Shown piece after piece: positions 48,768 to 58,240 of a stretch of DNA of 64,000 nucleotides. Where the stretch lies: assembly GCF_038051925.1 (NCBI RefSeq), contig NZ_CP150634.1, forward strand, positions 1,240,001 through 1,304,000. The letters are read 5' to 3'. A program made the position numbers and the translations under genes. The notes beneath the pieces were generated by a model. The model saw only the letters and a list, made by a program, of their open reading frames with translations, had not been told where the DNA came from and made no database searches. The stretch's first letter is position 1; each line of letters opens with the position of its first letter. Origin of the DNA: Methylotuvimicrobium sp. KM2. GTDB lineage: Bacteria > Pseudomonadota > Gammaproteobacteria > Methylococcales > Methylomonadaceae.

Positions 48768-48798
48768 TCATTCTTGTTTTTATTTGGAGTCTTTTAAC

Positions 48799-50148
48799 AT
48801 GAAAAGCTTAAAAACCTTTTCGATCGGCCTTTTGGCCTTTTTTATAAGTTCGAATGTATTAGCGCATTCGGATGTCGAAATAACATTACAAAATAACAGA
48901 ATCGTTGTCGATCCCGATAATGAAGCGGTATTGTTTGGCATTCATAAATTGTTCGAAGCCGAGTTTGGTGAATTAGGCAATCCTTATGGAACCGATGACC
49001 CGGGTTTAGATGTATTCGATTTACATCCAAACAGCCTGCTTTGGTATAAAGTTGAAGGCACCTTGAAAAAATGGGATGTTAATTCATCGAGTTGGTTGTC
49101 ATTCGGTTTCGATGAGCGGATATCCATCACAAAAAACGATCAAACTAATGTCGTTTCAGCAGCGGAAGGTATCGCCGGACAAGGCTTAATTGGTTCAGTT
49201 AATTCCAGTGGCGGGCTGCATACGCATGTCGATTTTCAAATCATCAAAGCCGGCGGCGGTAACCCCGATGACGGAGCTTATCTTCTGGAATTATCGTTGT
49301 TCGACACCACAAACGATGAAATCCCAATACCTATTAGCGCGGCTTCCGATAAGTTTTATCTGGCATTTCATCTGAATGAAGCGGGAACTTTCGATGATGA
49401 GGCGTTTGATCAGGCGATCGGGGGGAGCCCCTATCATAATGAAGGGAAACTTGTTGAGAAAAGTGTAATGCTAGGCAATCTGACAGGTAATGCAAGAGGC
49501 GGAGAAATTACAAGACTAAGAGGGGATGTTTTACGCCAAGCCTATCGGTGTGTTGATGGTTGCGGTCTAGAATCTCCCGTCTTAGAACCGGTTGCCATCG
49601 CGAAAGATAGATTAAATCTGCGAAGAGCGCGTAGACTTGAAACGGAAGGCGCTAGCGTTAGTGATGCAGTGGATGCAATCATTAATAATTTTACAAACCA
49701 TACGCTCTTATGCGCCGCGCCTATGAAGGTCGAGGGTAATCGCTGTGTATCTTCTTTGCATGACCACCATGATAGCCATGATAATCATGGTGCTAAAGTA
49801 GTTATTTTACAAGGTGGCAGCCAAATCGAAGAGTTAGCAAAAGATGATGCAATCGGCTGGCAGCCAAACCGGCAGAGGGAAAATGTCTTTTTCGTTATTG
49901 AATATGAATATAATTCAAATGGCTTCGTGACTCATCAAGTTGAATATGTCGTCGCTTGGCGAGAAGGCCGCTTACGTTATTATGAAAATCGCAAGCTGGA
50001 TTCGAAAGGCTTTTCGATAATCGAATTGAGCGATAGACAAATTGCGGTTGCTATCAATGCATCTGATGAAGTCAGAGAAGAAAATGATCACAACCAAGAC
50101 CACGACCATGATCATGACCACGATCACGATCACGATCACGATCACTAG
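48799..50148 (+). CDS. Secreted His-rich protein with HxHxD domain, probably Zur-regulated (All3515-like)
   Basis: 449 residues from the ATG at 48799; GGAG lies nine bases ahead and the signal peptide (MKSLKTFSIGLLAFFISSNVLA) starts there. The N-terminal domain has HPNSLLWYKVEGTLKKWD, SSGGLHTHVDFQI and DGAYLLELSLFDT...KFYLAFHLNEAG, a pattern also present in the Kelch protein at 55.97 kb. A second His cluster (SLHDHHDSHDNHG) lies near residue 330. The extreme C-terminus is a His-Asp alternation of about 20 residues, a likely metal sponge. It resembles what I recall of the cyanobacterial Zur-repressed All3515 family; a search is needed to confirm. Confidence 0.75.
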   Translation: MKSLKTFSIGLLAFFISSNVLAHSDVEITLQNNRIVVDPDNEAVLFGIHKLFEAEFGELGNPYGTDDPGLDVFDLHPNSLLWYKVEGTLKKWDVNSSSWLSFGFDERISITKNDQTNVVSAAEGIAGQGLIGSVNSSGGLHTHVDFQIIKAGGGNPDDGAYLLELSLFDTTNDEIPIPISAASDKFYLAFHLNEAGTFDDEAFDQAIGGSPYHNEGKLVEKSVMLGNLTGNARGGEITRLRGDVLRQAYRCVDGCGLESPVLEPVAIAKDRLNLRRARRLETEGASVSDAVDAIINNFTNHTLLCAAPMKVEGNRCVSSLHDHHDSHDNHGAKVVILQGGSQIEELAKDDAIGWQPNRQRENVFFVIEYEYNSNGFVTHQVEYVVAWREGRLRYYENRKLDSKGFSIIELSDRQIAVAINASDEVREENDHNQDHDHDHDHDHDHDHDH

Positions 50149-50204
50149 CTCGGATTATAGTTCGAGGTGTCATAAATGGGCTTCTAGGTTGCACTATCTC
50201 TAAG

Positions 50205-50335
50205 TTAAGGGCTTTTCCGTTCGCTCTGAGTCCTTCGGCTTTGTTCAGGAGGGCCTTGTCGAAGGGGAATGGGAAAGTCCGAGTAGATAAGTTAAGCCGT
50301 CCATGGTTCGACAGTCTCGCCAAGAACGGCTTAGC
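50205..50335. repeat. Degenerate REP-type sequence
   Basis: Contains CCGTTCGCTCTGAGTCCTTC, CTTGTCGAAGGGGA and GGTTCGACAGTCTCGCCAAG...CGG, fragments of the widespread CCGTTCG...CTTGTCGAAGG intergenic palindrome. No gene in 50149-50367. Confidence 0.5.
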
Positions 50336-50367
50336 TTAATGGCATTGTCTCTTAGTCCACGAAACTT

Positions 50368-52953
50368 ATGCGTGTTTTACTGACTTCACTGAAAATGACT
50401 TCATTTTTTACGGTCACTTTGTTTTTTTTGTCCGGCCTTGCAGTCTTAGGTTATCAACTGGTCTGGACGCGCATGTTTGCGGTTGGTCTAGGGCACGAGC
50501 TAACTTCTATGTTGGCGGTCGTGGCGGCATTCTTCGGTGGGTTGACCGCAGGCGCTTTTTTATTAGACAAGCGGATCAGCGTCAGCCGGCGTCCGGCTTT
50601 GTGGTATGCCGGTCTGGAATTGACCATCGGCCTTTGGGCATTGCTTAGCGCATTTGTCATTCCCACAGTCAACGATTGGGCGCGGACTTGGCTTGGTGTC
50701 GAACCGGGCTTACTGCATTTTTGGGGCGTTGCCTTCATCGTGCCGTTTTTTGCTTTACTACCGGCAACTCTGGCCATGGGGGCAACGCTGCCGGCAGCCG
50801 ATCGCTGGTTAGCGCAAATCAAGGCCGATCCGCGTCAAATAGCGCTGGCGTATTCGGTCAACACTGCCGGTGCGGTGTTGGGCGTGCTGGCTGCAAGTTT
50901 TTGGTTGATGCCTTGGTTGGGATACCGCTATACATTGTTTGCATTGGCGCTCGTTAACGGTTGTGTCGCGCTCTCTGCTGGATTGTTTTATTTTCGAAAG
51001 TCTGAATTATCTTTTCTCGAAAAAACGAGAATCAAAAAAACGCATAAGCAACCGTCGCCGCTGTTTTGGCGCTTGTTGATCACAGGGTTTTTGAGTATCG
51101 CCTATGAAGTCGTTACGGTAAGGGTGATGGCTCAGGTGCTCGAAGGCACCGTTTACAGTTTTGCCGCAGTGCTGGCCGTTTATTTGACCGGCACCGCAAT
51201 CGGCGCCGGGCTTTATCATCGCTTCGGCCGCAATCGCGATGGTGATCGTCTGTTGGCGAGATTGTTGTTCTCGTTGAGTTTAGTTTGTCTCGCCGGACTT
51301 TCGGCGCTTTATTTAACGCATGGTTTATATTGGTGGGTAAGGACCGGTCTCGGCGATAGTTTAGGTGCGGTGCTGTTCGCTGAATTGATCGTGGCCTTGC
51401 CGGTGCTTTTGCCGCCGACTTTGATCATGGGCGCCTTGTTTAGTCATCTAGTGCAATCGGCCCGACACGCTAGAGGCGGTGTCGGTTGGGCCTTGGGCGT
51501 CAATATGGCCGGCGGCTTGGCGGCTCCTTTGGTCGCAGGCGTCGTTTTGGTGCCGCTGCTCGGCACCCAATGGACATTGATCGGCATTGCATTGGCTTAT
51601 TGGCTGCTAATGCCCCGATTGTCGATGTTGCCTCGGTGGGCTTATGCGCTACCGGCATTCCTTGTTTTGCTGTTACCCGGTCGTTTGCAGATCGTTACAC
51701 TAAGGCCCGGCGAGTCGGTATTAGAGTACCGGGAAGGCGCGATGGCCTCGGTAGCCGTGATCGAGCAGCAAAACGAACGTAATCTGCGCGTCAACAATCG
51801 TTTCCAAATGGGCGGAACAGGCGTTCGCGCCCAGCGTTTGCAACGCATGCAAACTCATGTGCCGATGTTGTTGCATCCGAAGCCGTGCGATGTTCTGTAT
51901 CTCGGCGTAGCGACCGGCGTAACGGTCGGCGCCGCGCTGACTCACCGAGAATCTCGCATCGATGCGGTCGAATTAGTGCCGGACTCCTTGGCGTTATTGC
52001 CTTATTTTTCGCCGTACAACGTCGAATTGCACAAGAATCCCCGTGTTCGTCTTTATGCGTCCGATGCCAGACGTTATGTTAGAACGTCACATCAGCAATA
52101 TGATGTTGTGATGGGGGATTTGTTTCATCCCGGGCGTGACGGCGGCGGCTTGCTTTATACCCGTGAACATTTTCAAGCGATAGAGCAGCGATTGGCGCCT
52201 GGAGGCTTGTTCTGCCAGTGGCTGCCTCTGTATCAAATGGATGAAGCCATGTTACGTTCGGTGATCAAAACTTTTCAATCGGTGTTCGGTAGAACCGAGG
52301 CCTGGTTGGCGGGTTTCGATTTGGGGTACCCCTCGCTGGCTTTGATTGCATTGTCCGGGGATACGGCACGTCCCGAAGCAATCGAAAGCACGATCGGCAT
52401 CAATCAATCTTTAAGACAACATCTCCATTTGGCGGCGGTGCGAAGTTCCGTGCAATTGGCGGGGCATTTTTTGGCCGATCATCGCGAGTTGGCCGATTAT
52501 GCCGAAGGTGCGCCAATCAATACCGACGATCGCCCCGTTATTTTATTCGATGCGCCGAAGTTTACTCTCAAACGCGGTGTTGCTTCTTATGAATCTTTCG
52601 CAGCTTTGTTAAACACAATACAGTTCCAAGAAGCAAGCACTTTGCTGTCCTTGAGCAGTGACGCCGATGCTGAATTTACCGATCGAGTCGGTGCCTTCGT
52701 CAAGGCGCGTAACCTTTATTTTGCGACGATGATCGACCACAACGACGACGAAGCCAGAGCATTGATCGGCTATTTGCAATCGGTTGAAACCAGAGCGGAT
52801 TTTACATTGGCTTACGCCCAAATCGTCAGCATGGCGATCGGCAAAGCCCAAAAAGAACCGGAAACCGCGCGTCAATGGCTGCAAAAACTGATTGCGATTC
52901 GACCTGAAATTCCAGGCGCAAGAGATGTGCTTTACCGTTTGCCGGTTCTCTGA
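50368..52953 (+). CDS. Polytopic membrane protein with C-terminal spermidine-synthase-like domain
   Basis: 861 residues. About 12-14 helices (residues 10-450) are followed by a spermidine-synthase-fold domain: VLYLGVATGVTVGAAL (glycine loop), IDAVELVPDSLALL (acidic), ARRYVRTSHQQYDVVMGDLFHPGRDG (catalytic-Asp region) and EHFQAIEQRLAPGGLFCQWLPLYQMD. Such fusions are common and mostly of unknown substrate. It stops 3 bases before a ZnuD-like receptor, so the two are co-transcribed and may act together. An ATG at 50395 is an alternative start. Confidence 0.82.
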   Translation: MRVLLTSLKMTSFFTVTLFFLSGLAVLGYQLVWTRMFAVGLGHELTSMLAVVAAFFGGLTAGAFLLDKRISVSRRPALWYAGLELTIGLWALLSAFVIPTVNDWARTWLGVEPGLLHFWGVAFIVPFFALLPATLAMGATLPAADRWLAQIKADPRQIALAYSVNTAGAVLGVLAASFWLMPWLGYRYTLFALALVNGCVALSAGLFYFRKSELSFLEKTRIKKTHKQPSPLFWRLLITGFLSIAYEVVTVRVMAQVLEGTVYSFAAVLAVYLTGTAIGAGLYHRFGRNRDGDRLLARLLFSLSLVCLAGLSALYLTHGLYWWVRTGLGDSLGAVLFAELIVALPVLLPPTLIMGALFSHLVQSARHARGGVGWALGVNMAGGLAAPLVAGVVLVPLLGTQWTLIGIALAYWLLMPRLSMLPRWAYALPAFLVLLLPGRLQIVTLRPGESVLEYREGAMASVAVIEQQNERNLRVNNRFQMGGTGVRAQRLQRMQTHVPMLLHPKPCDVLYLGVATGVTVGAALTHRESRIDAVELVPDSLALLPYFSPYNVELHKNPRVRLYASDARRYVRTSHQQYDVVMGDLFHPGRDGGGLLYTREHFQAIEQRLAPGGLFCQWLPLYQMDEAMLRSVIKTFQSVFGRTEAWLAGFDLGYPSLALIALSGDTARPEAIESTIGINQSLRQHLHLAAVRSSVQLAGHFLADHRELADYAEGAPINTDDRPVILFDAPKFTLKRGVASYESFAALLNTIQFQEASTLLSLSSDADAEFTDRVGAFVKARNLYFATMIDHNDDEARALIGYLQSVETRADFTLAYAQIVSMAIGKAQKEPETARQWLQKLIAIRPEIPGARDVLYRLPVL

Positions 52954-52956
52954 ACT

Positions 52957-55176
52957 ATGAAAATCCCCACTGTCATTTATTGGTTAGTGTTAACGTTGAG
53001 CATTTTATCGCCGAGCGGCATGCTTTGGGCATCGGAGCCGGATCACTCTGAAAACGGCGAGATTATTTTAGAAAGTGCTGAGCAAGACTCGATGGAAACA
53101 ACCGAAAACACCGAGCCCGAATCTGGCGAATACGATGTGGAATTTGAAAAGATGGTCATCGAAGCCATCGCGCCGACGGCCGATTCGACATCCGAATTAT
53201 CCGATATTGATTTACGCTTGAAATCGGCCAGTACCTTGGGCAAAACCTTGGAACGTGAACTGGGGGTTTACAATGCGTCGTTCGGTCCCGGAGTCGGCCA
53301 GCCGATCATTCGCGGCATGGGCGGCCCAAGGGTGCGCGTGATGCATGACGGAATCGGTTCGCACGACGCGTCGGCGATGAGCCAGGATCATGCGGTAGCG
53401 GCCGAGTCGTTACTTGCCGATAGTATTACGATTCACAGGGGACCGGCCACCTTGCGCTACGGCAGCGGCGCAATCGGCGGCGTCGTCGATGTCAAGCATA
53501 AGCGCATCCCTGATAGCATGCCGGTAAAGCCGATCGAAGGTACTGCCGAGTACCGCTATGACCACAATCCCAAAGAAAATGCCGGCATGGTCGGTATCGA
53601 TGCCGGCAAAGGCAATGTTGCCGTCCATCTCGATTATTTTCAACGCGGCAACGAAAATACACGGATTCCGGGATTCGCATTGGACGAAGCGGCGGTACGC
53701 AAACAACTGAAAACCGATGCTGAGTTAAACAACAGCAAGGGCGAAATCAAAAACACCGATGGGGAAAGCCGAGGCGGTTCGGCCGGAATTTCCTGGATCG
53801 GCGATCTCGGCTATGTCGGCACCAGTTACAACCACACCTATAAAGCATACGGTTTGCCGCCGGGCGATCCGGGCGGCCATAGTCATGTCGGTGTTGCCCC
53901 CGGGGCAAGCGATCAAGGCGAAGCGATACGTTTTGAAATGGAACAACGGCGCTACGATGTCGAGGCTATGTTGTTCAATCCGATTCCCTACATCGAGTCG
54001 GTCTCGGTCAAGACCGGTTATGTCGATTACGAACATGAAGAAGGCGAGCCCGGATTCTCGGTCTTATTTACCAATGAAGTCTTAGAAACCCGTTTCGAGC
54101 TCGAGCATCGATTCATCGATCAGTGGTCCGGCTTTTTGGGTTTGCAATGGCAAGACCGTGAATTTTTAGCTGAAAACCTGGTTCCTCAGTCGCAAATCGA
54201 TTCGTTGGGTTTGTTTTTTACCGAAAAGCTGGATGTTTTGGATGAGTTGACATTGGAGTTTGGTGGACGGTATGAACGACAGGTTACCGAGCCTAATGAA
54301 AAACTGCTCAATCGGAATTTGTTCGGGCAACCGGTTCAGGTGCCGACAAGAAGATTGACGCATAATCCGAGTTCATTGGCTGCAAGTATTACATACAGAC
54401 CTTTCGATGGGGGTTCAATTTATTTGGCATGGCAAAACTCGGAGCGCGCGCCCGATATACAGGAAATGTATTCGCTCGGGCCGCATCCGGTCAATCGTAG
54501 TTTCGATATCGGTCGATTGGATTTGGCGGTTGAACGTGCTAGTAATCGTGAAATTGGGATTCGTTACGACGATGCCTTGATTTCATTACAAGGCAATGCC
54601 TACCAAAAGGATGTCAAGGACTTTATTTATCAAGAAAACCTGGGGCTTTTCTATCAACTCGATACGAACACCCTAAAGGCTTCTTGCTCGGATGGACTTA
54701 GAGGCTGTTTTCCAATATACGGCTTTCGCGGCGACGATGCGGAATTTTACGGTTACGAAGCAGAAATTAAATTTCATCCGTCGTTCGATTGGGGTACGCC
54801 GCATTTAACGCTTTTTTCCGACTACGTTCGCGGGCGTTTCAGAGATAGAGCGCTTGGCGATGTACCTCGCTTGCCTCCGCAACGTTACGGATTCGAGGTC
54901 GGTTTGTAAAAAAACGCCTTTCAGGGAGCGCTACGATTTACTCAGGCCTTGGCGCAAGACAGACCCGGAAACGATGAAACCGTGACGCCTTCTTATCACC
55001 GTTTTGATCTCGACGTTTCTTATGATTGGCATGCGGACTCGGGACAAAGAGTACTTCTGTTTGGAAAGGCCTCGAATTTAAGCGATTCGCCGATCCGAAA
55101 TTCCACGTCATATTTGCGCAATATTGCACCGGAGCCAGGAATGAGTTTAGAAATAGGTTTCCGAGCCTATTTTTGA
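52957..55176 (+). pseudogene. ZnuD-like TonB-dependent receptor interrupted by an in-frame TAA
   Basis: Outer-membrane receptor most like zinc receptor ZnuD: plug LGKTLERELGVYNASFGPGVG, PIIRGMGGPRVRVMHDGIGS, HRGPATLRYGSGAIGGVVDV. A signal peptide ending LWAS and an acidic stretch precede it. The reading frame stops at TAA 54907-54909 after 650 residues (RYGFEVGL), but the same frame then continues open through NAFQGALRFTQ, SYHRFDLDVSYDW and a terminal GFRAYF, the missing last strands. A single AAA-to-TAA change before a run of A would explain it. It is a recent nonsense mutation, a sequencing error, or readthrough. Confidence 0.85.
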
Positions 55177-55236
55177 AATTTATTAGGATGAGGTATCAGT
55201 AAGGATTTGGTCGTAAATAACTTCCCTATTTTAGGG

Positions 55237-55411
55237 CATAGGTATCTACACAAGTACTTGCACCTTTTTCTTTGCGGGAGAAGGTTGGGATGAGGGGAAT
55301 ATAAGTGATTGTTTTTACTCTCACCACCGCAACCCTCTTCAACAGGAGAGGATGCTAGGCCAGCTTGTAACTCATTGTATTTATGATATAAAACTTGTGT
55401 AGATACTTATG
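55237..55411. repeat. MITE-E: 19-bp inverted ends and exact 9-bp target duplication
   Basis: Ends CATAGGTATCTACACAAGT and, inverted, CATAAGTATCTACACAAGT (one mismatch). Flanked by ATTTTAGGG on both sides (55228-55236 and 55412-55420). The interior (GCGGGAGAAGGTTGGGATGA; CACCACCGCAACCCTC) has no coding potential. A 9-bp duplication suggests mobilisation by a transposase of a different class from those for A and D. Confidence 0.88.
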
Positions 55412-55492
55412 ATTTTAGGGAGGGTTTGGTTGCTCGATTGACAGGTGACGTCGGCAGAGATAGCCGCCGTCAAGCCTACACGGACGTATTCA

Positions 55493-55557
55493 CTCAGCAC
55501 CTAAATTCCATAGCCTATTGGCTAGGATTAATTGTCTTGGATAATTTAGATGCTGGG
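55493..55557. repeat. MITE-C single unit nested in MITE-B
   Basis: CTCAGCACCTAAATTCCATA to AATTTAGATGCTGGG, flanked by TTCA both sides. Monomeric copy. Confidence 0.75.
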
Positions 55558-55751
55558 TTCACGGCGTCCTGCCAAGCGAGTTACCGAACCTTCAACAAAG
55601 CCCATAGTTCCAGGACGTTATTTATCACGAAATCCTAAGCTAAGAATGTTATATTATATCGCTAATGGGGTTGTTCATATGAAACGGTCGATAAATGATA
55701 GGTGGTTATTCAGCCCACCTTTCTTTGAAAATATGGGGACTGGGGATTATT

Positions 55752-55919
55752 TATACCCGTAGATCAAAATTCGGCACCAGGGGTCCGTCAAAGGACGCAG
55801 TGGATACATCCCATGTAGGCTCTATACCATCTATGCCAGTCCCTCACCTAGCGTTAGGTGAGGGGGCGAGCCCCCTGCGCCTCCTTAGGCGCTGCCGAAA
55901 TTTGAAATGCGAAAGGTAT
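55752..55919 (-). repeat. MITE-A (reverse) directly upstream of the Kelch gene
   Basis: TATACCCGTAGATCAAAATTCGG to GCCGAAATTTGAAATGCGAAAGGTAT, with CCCTCACCTAGCGTTAGGTGAGGG inside. It ends 52 bases before the ATG at 55972, so it occupies the promoter region. Bases 55640-55751 hold no gene. Confidence 0.75.
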
Positions 55920-55971
55920 GGTTGTTTGGTTAACCTTATAAATGCAGGCTTCTAGAAGCCGGATAATACTA

Positions 55972-57891
55972 ATGAGTGTCTTAAGTAAATTAATTTTTGG
56001 GCGTAGCTTCTTATTGATGGTGGTTTTATTTGTGCCGTCGGCAAGAGGTTTGGCGTCTTTTCATCAAGATATCGAGGTATCGGGCCAGGGTTCGGCAATC
56101 AAGGCGGGGTTTTGTTCGGAAGCGGATCATGGATGCGATATTGTCGGTGTCGAGCATTTAGGCCTCCCACCGAATACGGTACCGACCGATTTTGAAACCG
56201 GAAAGGATATTTATGTCACCGCGTTCACACACTTTGTTTTTTCCGGGCAGCATTCAACCGATAACCCCGGATTTCAGTCGACCGCGGGTTCGCTTTTAAG
56301 CAGTGAACTCGTTTCCTATCAAGCGCTCGGGGTATTGGAGTTTTGGAATCCGGCTATAGGAGCCTGGAGTTTTGCGCCGGATAATGTGAAACTTCGATTG
56401 GCGGGCGGTCTGAAAATAACCGAAGTAGCCGACCAAAATTGCGGACTGGTTTTTTGTCCGCCGAGAGTCACGACTGAAACCAGTTTCACGACTTTTACCG
56501 CCAACGGTGTAACAGGCGCGGCGTCTTTGATCGTTGGGCAAGCGGCAGCGAACGGCTCCTTTCATTCCCACCTCGATTGGTTTTTGGAAACCTCCTCGGG
56601 AGCCGCGAATGGCGGTCCGCAAGGGGCTTATTTAGTGGAGATGCGCTTATCTTCCGATAAGCGCCAGACGCCGTCGGATTCTTTTTATATCTTGTTCAAT
56701 AATCAATTGCCTGCCGAGCAATTCCAGTCGGCTGTATCTCAACGTGTCTTGGGTTCCGAGTCGCCGCAAGATCCGCAGCCGCCGGTACCCGAACCTGAAG
56801 TCAGCGCTTGGAAAGCGTTTGAATTGGCGACTTCCGATCTATTGGGCGATGAGCCGATCGCCTTGGCGGCAATCGGCAATAAAGCCTATTTGATTCCTGA
56901 AGATGCAAACAAGGGTTTAGCGGTGCTCGACTCAAGTGCGTCTTTAGACGGGAAGCATTCAGGCGCCTTCGTTAACGGCAAGCTTTATGTTTTTGACGCA
57001 GAGGCTGGAGCAACGCGGGTGTTCGAAATAGAAAGTAGTGATTTCGTGGAGAAAGAGTCCCTGGCTGCCATGCCGACAATTCGATTTGGCGCGACGGCGA
57101 TGGTAACGGACAATGATGAAGTTTTTGTCTTCGGCGGCAAACAAACCCGGTCGAATGGCGCAAGCAGAATGATCAATCGTCTCGAAAGCTTTAATCCCGA
57201 AACCAATGAATGGAAAAGGCATCGCAACATACCCGGTATTAATCGGCGCGAAGGCGCCGCCTTGGCCGCTGTCTCTATCGACGGCAAAACCCACGCCTAT
57301 CTTCTAGGCGGCGGCGTGCTGCAAAAAAATAGACTATTCGGTGCGATTGCTGCCTACGATTTTGATCTCAATCGCTGGCAGACGAGAGCCATGACTCCGA
57401 TGCCGACGCCGAGAGTATTTCAAAGCGGTATACAGGCCCCGGTGTTGGATGGAAAAATCTATCTAATCGGCGGACGTTCCGTTAATAGCGCCGGCGGCTT
57501 GTCCAAGTCGGATAAAGTCGAAATCTATGACCCGGTGTCCAATACTTGGCAAATCGGCCCGAACTTGCCTAAAGTGATAGCCGAGCCGTTATCGTTTACG
57601 GTCGATGGAAAAATTTACGTCATCGATGCAGGTCAACAACCCGCGCAATCGGCAATAACCGCATGGGAGCTGGATAGCGCCTGGAAACCCTCGCTGGAAG
57701 AAGATCAAACCTGCGATTTAGATGGCGATGGACGATTCACTAATCGCGATGTCAATTTGTTTGCCCGCGCTTGCAGAGCCGAAACGTCTTACTGGAATTG
57801 CGATTTAACCGAAGAAGGTGCGTCTATCGCTAGAAATATTAGGGAATATCGGCTCCAATGGTGGGATTATAGAAATCAAACGTGCCCTTAA
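55972..57891 (+). CDS. Secreted protein: HxHxD domain, Kelch repeats, dockerin-like C-terminus
   Basis: 639 residues from the ATG at 55972 (signal MSVLSKLIFGRSFLLMVVLF); an in-frame ATG at 55942 is possible. The N-terminal domain (about 30-270) parallels the His-rich protein at 48.8 kb: FEFWNP, NGSFHSHLDWFLE, QGAYLVEMRLSSD, DSFYILFNNQ. Then come Kelch-type units (DEVFVFGGKQTRSNG, HAYLLGGGVLQ, GKIYLIGGRSVNSAG, GKIYVIDAG) and an EF-hand/dockerin-like tail (CDLDGDGRFTNRDVNLFARAC). The TAA stop merges with a MITE-B end. Function unknown; context suggests metal acquisition. Confidence 0.78.
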   Translation: MSVLSKLIFGRSFLLMVVLFVPSARGLASFHQDIEVSGQGSAIKAGFCSEADHGCDIVGVEHLGLPPNTVPTDFETGKDIYVTAFTHFVFSGQHSTDNPGFQSTAGSLLSSELVSYQALGVLEFWNPAIGAWSFAPDNVKLRLAGGLKITEVADQNCGLVFCPPRVTTETSFTTFTANGVTGAASLIVGQAAANGSFHSHLDWFLETSSGAANGGPQGAYLVEMRLSSDKRQTPSDSFYILFNNQLPAEQFQSAVSQRVLGSESPQDPQPPVPEPEVSAWKAFELATSDLLGDEPIALAAIGNKAYLIPEDANKGLAVLDSSASLDGKHSGAFVNGKLYVFDAEAGATRVFEIESSDFVEKESLAAMPTIRFGATAMVTDNDEVFVFGGKQTRSNGASRMINRLESFNPETNEWKRHRNIPGINRREGAALAAVSIDGKTHAYLLGGGVLQKNRLFGAIAAYDFDLNRWQTRAMTPMPTPRVFQSGIQAPVLDGKIYLIGGRSVNSAGGLSKSDKVEIYDPVSNTWQIGPNLPKVIAEPLSFTVDGKIYVIDAGQQPAQSAITAWELDSAWKPSLEEDQTCDLDGDGRFTNRDVNLFARACRAETSYWNCDLTEEGASIARNIREYRLQWWDYRNQTCP

Positions 57892-58083
57892 GAACTTCGT
57901 GAAAAATAACTTTCTGGAGTTATGAGTCTTGTAGCGGGTTCGGTAACTTGTTTGACAGGACTCCGGGGTGTGCGGTCCTTCACCTAACGCTAGGTGAGGG
58001 GCTGGCGTAGAGCCTAAATGCACGTATTCACCCAGCATCTAAATTCCATAGCCCATTGGCTAGGATTAGTTGTCTTGGATAAT

Positions 58084-58240
58084 CCTAGAAAAAGCATTTC
58101 ACCATGAAGAATAGGAAGTTAATTCAATAGCTTATTACGCGTTTGTATAGAACTTTCGCTCACCAAAAAGGTTAGCGAGAAGGATTTGGTAAGTTCTTGG
58201 AATTCTTCATGTGCTTCATGGTTAAACTGCCGAATTCAGG
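58084..58240 (-). repeat. MITE-D copy 3 inserted in a MITE-C
   Basis: Reverse copy, CCTAGAAAAAGCATTTCACC to TGCCGAATTCAGG, 157 bp. Flanked by ATAAT on both sides (58079-58083, 58241-58245). An internal deletion of about 18 bp relative to copies 1 and 2. Confidence 0.85.

Larger units (their letters stand above)
55199..55639. repeat. MITE-B with nested elements E and C
   Basis: Left GTAAGGATTTGGTCGTAAAT, right CACGAAATCCTAAG. Element E (55237-55411) and a C copy (55493-55557) have inserted into it. The B core (GCTCGATTGACAGG...GCCAAGCGAG) is otherwise intact. Begins 23 bases after the ZnuD-like gene. Confidence 0.8.

Noticed and set aside
54949..55176. Separate small gene after the ZnuD-like receptor
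   Set aside because: It is in the same frame as the receptor and encodes its last beta strands; treated as one interrupted gene.
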